The position numbers and the translations under genes are program-made. This document shows, piece by piece, positions 26,651 through 36,282 of a stretch of 64,000 nucleotides of DNA; the stretch's first letter is position 1, and each line of letters starts with the position of its first letter. Source of the DNA: Croceibacterium segetis (GTDB lineage Bacteria; Pseudomonadota; Alphaproteobacteria; Sphingomonadales; Sphingomonadaceae); the NCBI RefSeq assembly GCF_011320115.1, contig NZ_JAANOZ010000006.1:166822-230821 (forward strand), given 5' to 3'. The notes beneath the pieces were generated by a model. That model saw only the letters and a program-made list of their open reading frames with translations, did no database searches and was not told the DNA's origin.

Positions 26651-27541
26651 ATGTCGATAGTCGGAGCGATACTCGCAATCGCCGCCGCGCAGGCTGCCGA
26701 GCCGCAGGTCGTGCAGGTCAGCCGGGCGGCGACACCTGATGTGGCCTTCGAAGGCACCTGCGCCGTCGCGCCGCTCGAACTTTCGGCCGGGCAGCCGGTG
26801 GTCGCGGTCACGGTCGATGGGCACGGTCCCTATCGCTTCGTGATCGACACCGGCGCGCAGGGCGCGGGACGCATTTCGACGGCAGTTGCAGAACAGCTCG
26901 GTCTCGAAGCCGTGGGCGAAGTTCGCGCGGCGGCGCCCGGCGGCACGTTTTCGACGCGCAAGATCTATCGCGCGGGCAAGCTTGGCGTCGGCGCCATCGT
27001 CTTCTCCGACGCGGATCTTGCCGAAATGCCGGTCCTTCCCGGCCGCACCGACTGGGACGGCGTGCTCGGGATCGACCTGTTCCACCAGCTCACGCTGACG
27101 CTCGATTACGGCAAGGCCGCGCTCAAGCTCTCGCGCGAACCCGTGACCGGCGGCGTTGCCGCGAGCTTCGATCACGCGATACCGGCGATCCCGCTCAAAG
27201 AGGGCGACAAGGAAATCGCCGTCGATCTCGACACCGGCAACGGCGCCGCGCCGCTGTTCGTCAGCGAGGCAATCGCGAAAGCAGTGCCCCAATCGGGCCC
27301 GGCGACCGAGCGGGGCAAGGCACGCACCAGCTTCGGCGAATTCTCCATCATGGAAGCTCCGATTTCGCTGCCGGTGACGGTCGGCGGCGTTGCCTTGCCG
27401 ATCGTCAAGCTCGCCTGGCCCTCGGCGCGCGGCGAGGGGAACCTCGGCTCGCGCGGCCTGGCGGGCATGCAGCTCACGGTCGATCACGCAGGCGGCCGGG
27501 TGGCAATCCGCCCGTCGGCCGACGCGCCGAGCTGCGGGTAG
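26651..27541 (+). CDS. retropepsin-like aspartic protease family protein, exported
   Basis: A 296-residue protein with a short N-terminal hydrophobic signal (SIVGAILAIAAAQAAE). It has two pepsin-like halves: FVIDTGAQG (about residue 63) and VDLDTGNGA (about residue 195) each give a D-T-G motif. This single-chain double-DTG form is common in proteobacterial clan AA proteases. The target is unknown. GGGGGAAGGG lies before the ATG. A BlaI/CopY-type palindrome sits just upstream, which hints at control by cell-wall or metal stress. Confidence 0.75.
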   Translation: MSIVGAILAIAAAQAAEPQVVQVSRAATPDVAFEGTCAVAPLELSAGQPVVAVTVDGHGPYRFVIDTGAQGAGRISTAVAEQLGLEAVGEVRAAAPGGTFSTRKIYRAGKLGVGAIVFSDADLAEMPVLPGRTDWDGVLGIDLFHQLTLTLDYGKAALKLSREPVTGGVAASFDHAIPAIPLKEGDKEIAVDLDTGNGAAPLFVSEAIAKAVPQSGPATERGKARTSFGEFSIMEAPISLPVTVGGVALPIVKLAWPSARGEGNLGSRGLAGMQLTVDHAGGRVAIRPSADAPSCG

Positions 27542-27580
27542 CTTGCTCCCATCGGGCGCGCTTCCTATAGCCGCGGCTCG

Positions 27581-28507
27581 ATGATCCGGCTCGACCACCG
27601 CCAGCCCGTCCCCGAGAGCTTGCGCGGCCCGATCGTCGCGCTGGGCAACTTCGACGGATTCCACCTCGGCCACCAGGCCGTGGTGCGCGAGGCGGTCGAA
27701 TGGGCGTGGGAGGCCGGCCGCCCGGCGATCGTCGCCACCTTCGACCCGCACCCGGTGCGCCATTTTGCCCCGCACGTGCCGCCGTTCAGGCTGACGACGC
27801 TCGAGCAGCGCGAGGAGCTGTTCGCCGCCGCCGGGGCCGATGCCATGCTGGTGTTCCATTTCGACGACGACCTGGCGGGCACGACGGCCGAAGACTTCGT
27901 CACCCGGCTGCTCGGCGAGGGCATCGGCGCAAGAGGCGTGGTCACCGGAGAGGACTTCACCTTCGGCAAGGGCCGCGGCGGCAACCTCGCGGTGCTGCGC
28001 GAGACCGGCGCACGGGTCGGCATCGAGGCGCGCGCGGTGGGCCCGGTGATGGACATGGGTCGCCCGGTCTCCTCGAGCCGCATCCGCGACGCGCTCAAGG
28101 CCGGCGATTGCGAAGAGGCCGCGCGCCTGTTGACCCGCCCCTTCGCCATTCGCGGCGAAGTGATCCACGGCGACAAGCGCGGCCGCGAGATCGGCTATCC
28201 GACCGCCAACATGGAGCTCGGCCCTTACGTGCGCCCGCGCTTCGGGATCTACGCGGTGACCGGGCGAGTGCTCGTCACTGGCGAAGAGCTCAACGGCGCC
28301 GCCAGCCTCGGCGTGCGGCCGATGTTCGACCCGCCGCAGGAACTGCTCGAGCCCTATTTCTTCGACTTCGCGGGCGAGATTTACGGGCAGGAGATCGAAG
28401 TCGCGCTCCGTCACTTCCTGCGGCCCGAGGCGAAATTCGATTCTCTCGAGGCCTTGCAGGTGCAGATGGCCGAAGATTGCCGGCGAGCACGCGCCCTGCT
28501 CGGCTGA
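27581..28507 (+). CDS. ribF: bifunctional riboflavin kinase/FAD synthetase
   Basis: A 308-residue RibF. The N-terminal FMN adenylyltransferase domain shows VALGNFDGFHLGHQAV, a HIGH-like site, and ATFDPHPVRHF. The linker SSSRIRDALKAGDCEEAARLL and the C-terminal kinase domain (HGDKRGREIGYPTANM) are complete. It makes FMN and FAD, which several oxidoreductases in this window need. Repeat copy B separates it from ileS. Confidence 0.97.
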   Translation: MIRLDHRQPVPESLRGPIVALGNFDGFHLGHQAVVREAVEWAWEAGRPAIVATFDPHPVRHFAPHVPPFRLTTLEQREELFAAAGADAMLVFHFDDDLAGTTAEDFVTRLLGEGIGARGVVTGEDFTFGKGRGGNLAVLRETGARVGIEARAVGPVMDMGRPVSSSRIRDALKAGDCEEAARLLTRPFAIRGEVIHGDKRGREIGYPTANMELGPYVRPRFGIYAVTGRVLVTGEELNGAASLGVRPMFDPPQELLEPYFFDFAGEIYGQEIEVALRHFLRPEAKFDSLEALQVQMAEDCRRARALLG

Positions 28508-28523
28508 TCCGGGGCTTTCACGA

Positions 28524-28730
28524 GGGTGACACTTTACGGACCCTGTCACCCGGCCTGTAGGAGAAAACCCAAGCATTTCCGCGGGTTTCAGGGCAGGGCG
28601 ACGGGTGACACATTGTATGGCGCGAACGGGTTGGGTGAGCAAGCAAAGCAAGACGGCGAAGGACTGGCGGAGCGACTCCATCAGTCGAACATAAGCAGAA
28701 CATAGACGTGTAGGAAAGCGATTTCCGCTT
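28524..28730 (-). repeat. dispersed intergenic repeat, copy B
   Basis: Second copy, inverted relative to copies A and C. Read on the minus strand: 5' box GCGGAAATCGCTTTCCTACA (28709-28728), middle box GTGTCACCCGTCG (28599-28611) and the 28-base 3' box (28524-28551) with GGGTGACA and TGTCACCC arms. The 3' box matches copy A base for base over its 28 bases. It occupies most of the ribF-ileS gap. Confidence 0.75.
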
Positions 28731-28796
28731 GCGCCTCCGCGCCTGCTGCGCGAACAAATTGCGCCCCGGCGCTCCCGCCGCTAAGGCGCGCGCTCC

Positions 28797-31772
28797 ATGT
28801 CCGAACCGCGCGACTACCGACCGACGGTCTTCCTGCCGAAGACCGACTTCCCGATGAAAGCCGGCCTCCCCGAGAAGGAGCCGGGCATCGCCGCGCGTTG
28901 GGAAGCCGAGGGGCTCTACCAGCAGGTCCGCGAGAGCCGAAAGGGGCGCGAGAAGTTCATCCTCCACGACGGCCCGCCTTACGCCAACGGCGACATGCAC
29001 ATCGGCCACGCGCTCAACCACGTGCTCAAGGACATGGTCGTGCGCACGCAGACGCTGCTCGGCAAGGACGCGCCCTACGTGCCCGGGTGGGACTGCCACG
29101 GACTGCCGATCGAGTGGAAGGTCGAGGAGCAGTATCGCAAGAAGAAGCTCGACAAGGACCAGGTTCCCGCCAAGGAATTTCGCGCCGAGTGCCGCGCCTA
29201 TGCCCAGCACTGGGTCGACGTGCAGCGCGAGCAACTGAAGCGCCTCGGCATCGGCGGCGACTGGGACAATCCCTACCTGACGATGCAGTTCGACAGCGAG
29301 GCGACCATCGTCGCCGAGCTGCTCAAGTTCGCCGAGACCGGCCAGCTCTACCGCGGGGCCAAGCCGGTGATGTGGAGCCCGGTCGAAAAGACCGCGCTGG
29401 CCGAGGCCGAGGTCGAGTACGAGGACATCGTCTCGACCCAGATCGACGTAGCGTTCGAGATCGTCGAGAGCCCAATCCCCGAGCTGGTCGGCGCGCACGC
29501 GGTGATCTGGACCACCACGCCGTGGACGATTCCGGTGAACCAGGCTTTGGCTTACGGGCCGGAGGTTGAGTACGTTCTCGTGGACTGTTGGTTCGCGGTA
29601 AAGGAAGATGGCCAAGAGTTTAGCGGGCCGTCAGGCAAAGCGATGGGCTTTGCGGCTCGAGAGCTGCCTTGGTTCCGGGAAGGGCCAAGGTTCGTCGTCG
29701 CTGCCGGTTTGTTGTCGGCGCTCGAAGAGCGCGTGAACCGTTCGCTCGACGATATCGACTTCTCGCCATTCGATGTCGGTAAACCCAAGTTCGTGATGGA
29801 CGTCGAGAAGACGTTCAAAGGCTCCGACCTCGCCGGCACCGTAGCGCGCCACCCGATGCACCACCTCGGCGGGTTCTTCGCCGAGCCGCGGCCGTTCCTG
29901 CCGGGCGAGTTCGTCACCACCGACAGCGGCACCGGCCTGGTCCACATGGCGCCCGACCACGGCGAGGACGATTTCGAGCTGTGCCGCCATTACGGCCTGC
30001 TGCCGCAGTTCGTCGTCGAGGCCGACGGGCGCTATCGCGACAACTGGCCGTGGCTGCCGCGCACCGACGAACGCTCGATGAGCGTGATCAACCCCAAGTT
30101 CAACGCGCCCGACGGGCCGGTCTGTTCGGACTTGCGCGCGGCTGGTGCTCTCCTCAGTGCGTCCACCGATTATCGACACAGTTATCCACATAGCTGGCGC
30201 AGCAAGGCCAAGGTGATCTTCCGCTGCACCCCGCAGTGGTTCGTGCCGATGGATCACCCGCTCAACCGCCAGATCTCGCTGTGCGACGTCGAGGAAGCTA
30301 TCCGCTCCGAGCAAGGCGAGAACCGCACCTTGCGCGGCATCGCGCTGGCCGAAATCAATCGCGTCCAATTCTACCCTGAGAAGGGCCGTAACCGCATCGG
30401 CTCGATGGTCGAGGGACGGCCCGACTGGGTGCTCAGCCGCCAGCGCGCGTGGGGCGTGCCGATCACGCTGTTCGTCGACAAGAAGAGCGGCCAGTACCTG
30501 GTCGATCCGGCGGTCAACGCGCGGATCGTTGCCGCGGTGCGCGAGCACGGCGTCGACGCGTGGAGCGACGAGGCGGCGCAGGAGCTGCTCGGCAACGACT
30601 ACAAGGCCGAGGACTACGAGCGCATCGTCGACATTCTCGACGTGTGGTTCGATTCGGGCTCGACCCACGCCTTCGTGCTCGAGAGCGGCCGCTGGCCGGA
30701 CCTCTCGTGGCCGGCCGACCTCTACCTCGAGGGCTCGGACCAGCATCGCGGCTGGTTCCAGTCCAGCCTGCTCGAATCCTGCGCGACGCGTGGCCGCGCG
30801 CCGTACGACGCGGTGCTGACCCACGGCTTCACCATGGCCAGCGACGGCAAGAAGATGTCGAAGAGCCTCGGCAACACCGTCGACCCGAACAAGGTGATGG
30901 AGACCTACGGCGCCGACATCATCCGGCTGTGGGCGCTGTCGGTCGATTTCACCGAGGACCACCGGATCGGCGACGAGATCCTCAAGGGCGTCGCCGACCA
31001 GTACCGCAAGCTGAGGAACACCTTCCGTTACCTCCTCGGCGCGCTCGACGGCTTCGCGGACAGCGAGCGGGTCGGCGTCGAGGCGATGCCCGAGCTCGAA
31101 CGCTACGTGCTCGCCCTGCTCGGCCAGCTCGACGCCACGCTGCGGGCCGCAGTCGCCGAGTTCGACTTCAACACTTACGTTCGCGCGCTGACCGACTTCT
31201 GCAACGAGGACCTGTCGGCGTTCTACTTCGATATCCGCAAGGACAGACTCTACTGCGACGCCCCTGGCGACCCGCGCCGCCGCGCCTACCGCACGGTACT
31301 CGACACGCTGTTCCACGCGCTGATCCGCTACGCCGCTCCGGTGCTGGTGTTCACCGCCGAAGAGGTTTGGGGTACGCGCTACCCCGACTCGCGCAGCGTG
31401 CACTTGCTCGAATGGCCGGAAGTCCCCCGGGCCGCAGCCGACACGGCACGATGGGCCGCGCTGCGCACGCTGCGCCAGCAGGTCACCGAGGCGATCGAAC
31501 CGCTGCGGCGCGAAAAGCAGGTCCGCTCGAGCCTTGAAGCCAGGGTCGTGGTTCCGGCAGAGGAAGTCCCGGCCGGCGTCGACGACGATTTGCTCGCCGA
31601 ACTGTTCATCAGCGCAACCGTTTCGCGTGCCAGCGGATCCGGTGTATCGGTGAGCCCGTCGGAAGACGCCAAATGCGGCCGCTGCTGGCGGCTGCTGCCC
31701 GAAGTGCCCGAGGACGGCGCGCTGTGCGCTCGCTGCAGCGACGTGGTGCAGGAAATGGATCAGCCCGCATGA
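28797..31772 (+). CDS. ileS: isoleucyl-tRNA synthetase
   Basis: A 991-residue class I synthetase. The HIGH motif is in ANGDMHIGHALNHV, the editing domain contains TTTPWTIPVN and TTDSGTGLVHMAPDHGEDD, and the KMSKS motif is in GKKMSKSLGN. A C-terminal zinc module (CGRCWRLLPE, then CARCSDVV) is present, as in bacterial-type IleRS. Residues about 261-345, inside the editing domain, are encoded by visibly AT-richer DNA than the rest. The start ATG has no clear Shine-Dalgarno. The stop overlaps lspA (ATGA). Confidence 0.97.
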   Translation: MSEPRDYRPTVFLPKTDFPMKAGLPEKEPGIAARWEAEGLYQQVRESRKGREKFILHDGPPYANGDMHIGHALNHVLKDMVVRTQTLLGKDAPYVPGWDCHGLPIEWKVEEQYRKKKLDKDQVPAKEFRAECRAYAQHWVDVQREQLKRLGIGGDWDNPYLTMQFDSEATIVAELLKFAETGQLYRGAKPVMWSPVEKTALAEAEVEYEDIVSTQIDVAFEIVESPIPELVGAHAVIWTTTPWTIPVNQALAYGPEVEYVLVDCWFAVKEDGQEFSGPSGKAMGFAARELPWFREGPRFVVAAGLLSALEERVNRSLDDIDFSPFDVGKPKFVMDVEKTFKGSDLAGTVARHPMHHLGGFFAEPRPFLPGEFVTTDSGTGLVHMAPDHGEDDFELCRHYGLLPQFVVEADGRYRDNWPWLPRTDERSMSVINPKFNAPDGPVCSDLRAAGALLSASTDYRHSYPHSWRSKAKVIFRCTPQWFVPMDHPLNRQISLCDVEEAIRSEQGENRTLRGIALAEINRVQFYPEKGRNRIGSMVEGRPDWVLSRQRAWGVPITLFVDKKSGQYLVDPAVNARIVAAVREHGVDAWSDEAAQELLGNDYKAEDYERIVDILDVWFDSGSTHAFVLESGRWPDLSWPADLYLEGSDQHRGWFQSSLLESCATRGRAPYDAVLTHGFTMASDGKKMSKSLGNTVDPNKVMETYGADIIRLWALSVDFTEDHRIGDEILKGVADQYRKLRNTFRYLLGALDGFADSERVGVEAMPELERYVLALLGQLDATLRAAVAEFDFNTYVRALTDFCNEDLSAFYFDIRKDRLYCDAPGDPRRRAYRTVLDTLFHALIRYAAPVLVFTAEEVWGTRYPDSRSVHLLEWPEVPRAAADTARWAALRTLRQQVTEAIEPLRREKQVRSSLEARVVVPAEEVPAGVDDDLLAELFISATVSRASGSGVSVSPSEDAKCGRCWRLLPEVPEDGALCARCSDVVQEMDQPA

Positions 31773-32308
31773 CCAAGACCGTTCGCAATCGCCTGCTGGG
31801 CTTTGTCCTCGCCGCAGTGATCTTCGCCGTCGACCAGGCCCTCAAATGGGTGGTCGATTACCCGCTCAACATGCGCATGGGCGACACGATCGACTGGTTG
31901 CCGTTCTTCGCCTTCACCCGCACGCACAACCACGGCGTCTCGCTCGGCATGTTCACCGCCAATTCGCCCGAGATGCGCTGGGGCCTGGTCGCCGTCACGG
32001 GCCTGATCGCGATTGGCGTGACCGTGTGGTTGCTGCGCGAACGCAAGCTCGGCGACATCCTGCCGCTGGGAATGGTCCTCGGCGGCGCGCTCGGCAACAT
32101 TCGCGACCGCGTGCGCCTAGGCTACGTGCTCGATTACGCCGATTTGCACTTCGGCGCCATTCGCCCGTTCCTGATCTTCAACGTCGCCGACGCGTGCATC
32201 ACCATCGGGGTGCTGATAATCCTTGCCCGCTCGCTGTTCATGCGCGAGAAACCCGCCGAGACGCAGAGCGACGCCGCCAAGGCGGACCAACCCGCGGAGA
32301 CCCATTGA
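31769..32308 (+). CDS. lspA: lipoprotein signal peptidase (signal peptidase II)
   Basis: A 179-residue inner-membrane aspartic protease with four hydrophobic segments. Catalytic aspartates are in GNIRDRVRLGYVLDY and FNVADACITIG; THNHGVSLGMF is the conserved N-terminal region. It removes signal peptides from lipoproteins such as the DUF3035 protein encoded next. Starts in the ileS stop (ATGA), an arrangement common in bacteria, and its own stop overlaps the next ATG. Confidence 0.96.
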   Translation: MTKTVRNRLLGFVLAAVIFAVDQALKWVVDYPLNMRMGDTIDWLPFFAFTRTHNHGVSLGMFTANSPEMRWGLVAVTGLIAIGVTVWLLRERKLGDILPLGMVLGGALGNIRDRVRLGYVLDYADLHFGAIRPFLIFNVADACITIGVLIILARSLFMREKPAETQSDAAKADQPAETH

Positions 32309-32718
32309 TGCGCTTTCCCTACCGTTCCAGCCTGGTAATCGCCGGCGCCATGTCGCTCGCCGCCTGCGCCAGCCAAGGCCTCGGCAACCGCGACCGGCCC
32401 GACGAATTCGCCGTCCAGCGCCAGGCGCCGCTGGCCGTGCCGCCCGATTTCGCGCTGACCCCGCCGCAGCCCGGCGCCCCGCGCCCGGCCGAAGGCACCG
32501 CCGCGCAGCAGGCCCTCCAGGCGCTGTTCGGCGGCCCGGCCCCGCGCAGCGCGGTCGAAACCAGCGCGCTCAATCGCGCCGGCACCGCCGACCCGGGCAT
32601 TCGCTCGGCGGTCGGCTCGCCGACGACCTTCACGGTCGACAAGGGCACCACGACGCAAGCCATCCTCGCCGCGCCCGAAGGCGACGGCCAGGCGGCGAGC
32701 GCGAGCATCCCCGGCTGA
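32308..32718 (+). CDS. DUF3035 family outer-membrane lipoprotein
   Basis: A 136-residue protein with a lipobox (SLAAC, lipidated Cys20) after a short hydrophobic stretch. The mature part begins NRDRPDEFAVQRQAPLAVPP, the signature of DUF3035 lipoproteins, and is rich in Ala/Pro, so probably extended. Function is unknown; families of this type are linked to envelope maintenance. Overlaps the lspA stop (TGATG), forming an ileS-lspA-lipoprotein operon. Confidence 0.85.
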   Translation: MRFPYRSSLVIAGAMSLAACASQGLGNRDRPDEFAVQRQAPLAVPPDFALTPPQPGAPRPAEGTAAQQALQALFGGPAPRSAVETSALNRAGTADPGIRSAVGSPTTFTVDKGTTTQAILAAPEGDGQAASASIPG

Positions 32719-32845
32719 TCTTTCGTTTTTCGCACGCCCATCCGGGCGCGCGATCCTCGGCGCTGCTTCCTTTGCTTCGCTGCGGGACCCGTGCGGGCGG
32801 CCGTTCGGCCTTGCAGTCCGCCGGTCGCGGACCGTTCCAGCGAAG

Positions 32846-34141
32846 CTATTTCGCTTCGCTGACCAGCAATTTGTCGATCTTGCGGCCGTCCATGTCGACG
32901 ACCTCGAAGCGCCAGCCCTGATCGGTGAAGTGCTCGCCCTCGAGCGGCAGGCGCTTGAGCATGTACAGCACGTAGCCCGCGGCGGTGGCGAACTCGCGGT
33001 CTTCCGGCAGGTCGAGACCGAGCCGCTCGGCCAGCGCGTCCGCCGTCATCCCGCCGGCGATCAGCAGTGTGCCGTCGTCGCGCTCGACGAGGTCGGGCTC
33101 GTCGCCTTCGTCCTGATGGCTGGCAAACTGGCCGGCCATCGCGGTCAGCAGGTCGGCCGCGGTGACGATGCCGTCGAGGTGGCCGTATTCGTCGTGAACC
33201 ATCGCCATGCCCAACCCCGAACTTTGCAGGATGCGCAGCGCGTCCATCGCGTCGAGCTGGTCGGGCACCACCTCGGCCTTCTTCATCAGCCGCGCCAGCC
33301 GCACCGGCTTGCCGGAAAGCAGCAGCGCCAGGACCTCGCGCACCTTGATCACGCCTACGACCTTGTCGACCGACCCTTCGGCGACCGGCAGCAGCGAATG
33401 CGGCGAGGCCGCGATCTTGTCGCGCATCTCGGCCTCGCTCGCGCCAAGGTCGAGCCAGTCGATCTCGGTCCGGGGGGTCATCAGCTCGCGCACCACGCGC
33501 TCTCCCAGGCGCATGATGCCCGAAAGCATCGCCCGCTCGTCTTCCTCGATCACCCCGGTGCGAGTCGCCTCGGCGAAGATCATCTGCAGCTCCTCGGCCG
33601 TCAGCCGGTGATCTCCCTTGTGATGCAGGCCCATGGCCTGAAGGATCAGCGAAGAGGAAGTGTCGAGGAGCCACACGAACGGCGCGGCGATACGGGCAAA
33701 GAACGCCATCGGCCGCGCCATGACGAGCGCGATCGGGACCGCCGCGCGCAAGGCAATCTGCTTGGGAACGAGCTCGCCGACGACGAGGCTGAAGAAGGTC
33801 GTCAGGCCGATCACCAGCACCAGCGCGACAGTGTGCGCCGTCTCGGCTGATAAGTCGAACACGGCGAGGCGCTCGGCAACCGGTCCGCCCAGGGTCGCAC
33901 CCGAAAACGCGCCGGCGACGACGGCTACGAGGGTGATCCCGATCTGGACCGTCGCCAGGAACTTGCCGGGATCGGCCGCGAGCGCCAGCGCAGTCCTCGC
34001 CCCGCGACTCCCCTTCTCGGCCGCCATGCGCAGCTTGGCGGTTCGCGCCGAGACGATCGCCAACTCCGACATCGAGAAGACCCCGTTGATCAGGATCAGC
34101 CCGGCTAGGATGGCAAGGTCATACCAGGGAAAGGAGGACAT
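32846..34141 (-). CDS. CNNM/CBS/CorC-HlyC family membrane protein (hemolysin-like)
   Basis: A 431-residue protein. The CNNM domain (residues 1-about 190) has four hydrophobic segments and the motif [16 protein letters not shown]. Two CBS domains follow (VMTPR-type sequence [12 protein letters not shown], then [17 protein letters not shown]...[13 protein letters not shown]), and a C-terminal CorC/HlyC domain ends the protein. Relatives move or sense Mg2+ or Co2+. The older hemolysin name does not predict haemolysis. No partner is adjacent. Confidence 0.92.
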   Translation of the reverse strand: MSSFPWYDLAILAGLILINGVFSMSELAIVSARTAKLRMAAEKGSRGARTALALAADPGKFLATVQIGITLVAVVAGAFSGATLGGPVAERLAVFDLSAETAHTVALVLVIGLTTFFSLVVGELVPKQIALRAAVPIALVMARPMAFFARIAAPFVWLLDTSSSLILQAMGLHHKGDHRLTAEELQMIFAEATRTGVIEEDERAMLSGIMRLGERVVRELMTPRTEIDWLDLGASEAEMRDKIAASPHSLLPVAEGSVDKVVGVIKVREVLALLLSGKPVRLARLMKKAEVVPDQLDAMDALRILQSSGLGMAMVHDEYGHLDGIVTAADLLTAMAGQFASHQDEGDEPDLVERDDGTLLIAGGMTADALAERLGLDLPEDREFATAAGYVLYMLKRLPLEGEHFTDQGWRFEVVDMDGRKIDKLLVSEAK

Positions 34142-34190
34142 CGCGCGGCGGGAGCTAGCAGACTTGCGCGCCCGCGCGAAGCGTCCGCTC

Positions 34191-34979
34191 CTACTTGCCC
34201 CGCTTGATGTACTCGCGCGCCCGCGTGGCCAGCCGCTCGACCGCCGCCTGGTGGATCGCCGGCGCGCTCACCAGCAGGCCGAAGGCGCGCGGATCGCGCT
34301 TGTTGTAGGCGAGCGCCTTGCCGAAGGCGTCGGTCACCGCGGCGCCGGCCTCGCGGGCGATCAGGGCGGCGGCGGCGACGTCCCATTCGAAGCCCCAGCG
34401 CAGCGTCGCCACCAGGTCGGCCTCGCCCGCCGCGACCATCGCTATCCTGAGCGCGATCGAGTTGGGCTTGTCGACCATGGTCAGGTCCTTGTCCTCCTTG
34501 GGGAGCGAATCGGCCGGGACGCGTGCGCCCGGCAGCGTCTCGCGCGTGCTTGCCTGCAGGCGCTCGCCGTTGCGCCAGGCGCCCTGGCCCGCGGTCGCGC
34601 TCCACGTCTCGCCGCGGGCCGGGGCGACGAGCGAGGCGAGCAGCGGCTTGCTCTCGCTGACCAGCGCCACCGAGACCGCCCAGCCTTCGCGCCCGCGAAT
34701 GAAATCGCGCGTGCCGTCGATCGGGTCGACCAGCCAGCACAGTCCTTTCTCGAGCCGCTCGGGATGGTCGACAGTCTCTTCCGACAGCCAGCCGGCAGCG
34801 GGCAGGAGCGCCCGCAGCTCGCGCTTGAGGAAGGCGTCGACTTCGAGATCGGCGGTGCACACCGGGCTGCCGGGGGTCTTCTCCCAGGTTTCGAGCGCGT
34901 GCCCGTGGCCGGGCCACTGCCGCAGCGCCATGTCCCCCGCTTCGCGGCAGATGTCCTCGAGGCGCTCGCGGTCGATCAT
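34191..34979 (-). CDS. 3'(2'),5'-bisphosphate nucleotidase / inositol monophosphatase family (CysQ-like)
   Basis: A 262-residue phosphatase of the IMPase superfamily. Metal-binding residues are in [20 protein letters not shown] and [15 protein letters not shown]. The opening fits CysQ, which hydrolyses adenosine 3',5'-bisphosphate, but inositol-phosphate or histidinol-phosphate activity cannot be excluded. The ATG at 34977-34979 gives the usual length. It is divergent from sucC with about 96 bases between. Confidence 0.85.
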   Translation of the reverse strand: MIDRERLEDICREAGDMALRQWPGHGHALETWEKTPGSPVCTADLEVDAFLKRELRALLPAAGWLSEETVDHPERLEKGLCWLVDPIDGTRDFIRGREGWAVSVALVSESKPLLASLVAPARGETWSATAGQGAWRNGERLQASTRETLPGARVPADSLPKEDKDLTMVDKPNSIALRIAMVAAGEADLVATLRWGFEWDVAAAALIAREAGAAVTDAFGKALAYNKRDPRAFGLLVSAPAIHQAAVERLATRAREYIKRGK

Positions 34980-35075
34980 CGCGGGCGCAAGTGGACGCGC
35001 GCAGAACGCATTGCAAGGGGGGCGCGCTGTCCCTATGCGGCCCGCATTCCCCTCCCAGCAGAGCGAAAGCGCCCG

Positions 35076-36275
35076 ATGAACATCCACGAATACCAGGCCA
35101 AGGAACTGCTCGCGAAATTCGGCGTCGGCATCCCCGCCGGCTATCCGGCGCTAAGCGTCGAGGATGCGGTCGCCGCGGCCAAGCAGCTGCCTGGGCCGCT
35201 CTATGTGGTGAAGGCTCAAATCCACGCCGGTGGGCGCGGGAAGGGCAAGTTCAAGGAGCTGCCCGCCGAAGCCAAGGGCGGCGTGCGGCTGGCGCATTCG
35301 ATCGACGAGGTCGCGGCCAACGCCAAGGAGATGCTGGGCAACACGCTGGTGACCGTGCAGACCGGCCCGGCCGGCAAGCAGGTCAATCGGCTCTACGTTA
35401 CTGACGGCGTCGACATCGCCAGCGAATACTACCTTGCGCTGCTGGTCGACCGGAAGAGCGGTCGGATCGCGATGATCGTCTCGACCGAAGGCGGGATGAG
35501 CATCGAGGACGTCGCCCACCAGACGCCCGAGAAGATCGCCACCATCACCATCGACCCGGCGACCGGGTTCATGCCGCATCACGGCCGCGCGGTCGCCTTC
35601 GCGCTCAAGCTCAAGGGCGATCTCGCCAAGGCCGCGCAGAAGCTCGCGCGGCAGCTCTACGACGCCTTCGTCGCGCTCGACTGCGCGATGCTAGAGATCA
35701 ACCCGCTGGTCAAAACGCAGGGCGGCGAACTGCTGGTGCTCGACAGCAAGATGAGCTTCGATTCGAACGCGCTGTTCCGCCACCCCGACGTCGAGGCGCT
35801 GCGCGACGAGACCGAGGAAGACCCGATGGAGCTCGAGGCGAGCAAGTACGACCTCGCCTACATCAAGCTCGACGGCGACATCGGCTGCATGGTCAATGGC
35901 GCCGGGCTGGCGATGGCGACGATGGACATCATCAAGCTCAACGGCGCCTTCCCGGCGAATTTCCTCGACGTCGGCGGCGGCGCCTCGAAGGAGAAGGTCA
36001 CCGCGGCGTTCAAGATCATCCTCTCCGACCCGGCGGTGAAGGGCATCCTCGTCAACATCTTCGGCGGGATCATGCGCTGCGATACAATCGCCAAAGGCAT
36101 CGTCGCCGCGGCCAGGGAAGTCGAGCTCGACGTGCCGCTGGTCGTCCGCCTCGAGGGCACCAACGTCGAGCAGGGCAAGGCCATCCTCGCCAATTCCGGC
36201 CTGCCGATCATCTCGGCCGAGGATCTCGGCGACGCCGCGAAGAAAATCGTCGCCGAGGTCAAGCAGGCGGCTTAG
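35076..36275 (+). CDS. sucC: succinyl-CoA synthetase beta subunit (ADP-forming)
   Basis: A 399-residue ATP-grasp subunit of the TCA cycle enzyme. [29 protein letters not shown] and LEINPLV are typical; [10 protein letters not shown] is the phosphate/CoA-proximal region. The alpha subunit gene sucD does not follow: a convergent POT transporter ends 7 bases downstream. So sucCD must be split in this genome. Confidence 0.96.
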   Translation: MNIHEYQAKELLAKFGVGIPAGYPALSVEDAVAAAKQLPGPLYVVKAQIHAGGRGKGKFKELPAEAKGGVRLAHSIDEVAANAKEMLGNTLVTVQTGPAGKQVNRLYVTDGVDIASEYYLALLVDRKSGRIAMIVSTEGGMSIEDVAHQTPEKIATITIDPATGFMPHHGRAVAFALKLKGDLAKAAQKLARQLYDAFVALDCAMLEINPLVKTQGGELLVLDSKMSFDSNALFRHPDVEALRDETEEDPMELEASKYDLAYIKLDGDIGCMVNGAGLAMATMDIIKLNGAFPANFLDVGGGASKEKVTAAFKIILSDPAVKGILVNIFGGIMRCDTIAKGIVAAAREVELDVPLVVRLEGTNVEQGKAILANSGLPIISAEDLGDAAKKIVAEVKQAA

Positions 36276-36282
36276 GCGGCGG

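Noticed and set aside
32730..32756. Hairpin after the DUF3035 lipoprotein gene as terminator
   Set aside because: The T-run lies before the stem on the plus strand, and no T-tract follows it on either strand, so it does not fit an intrinsic terminator.
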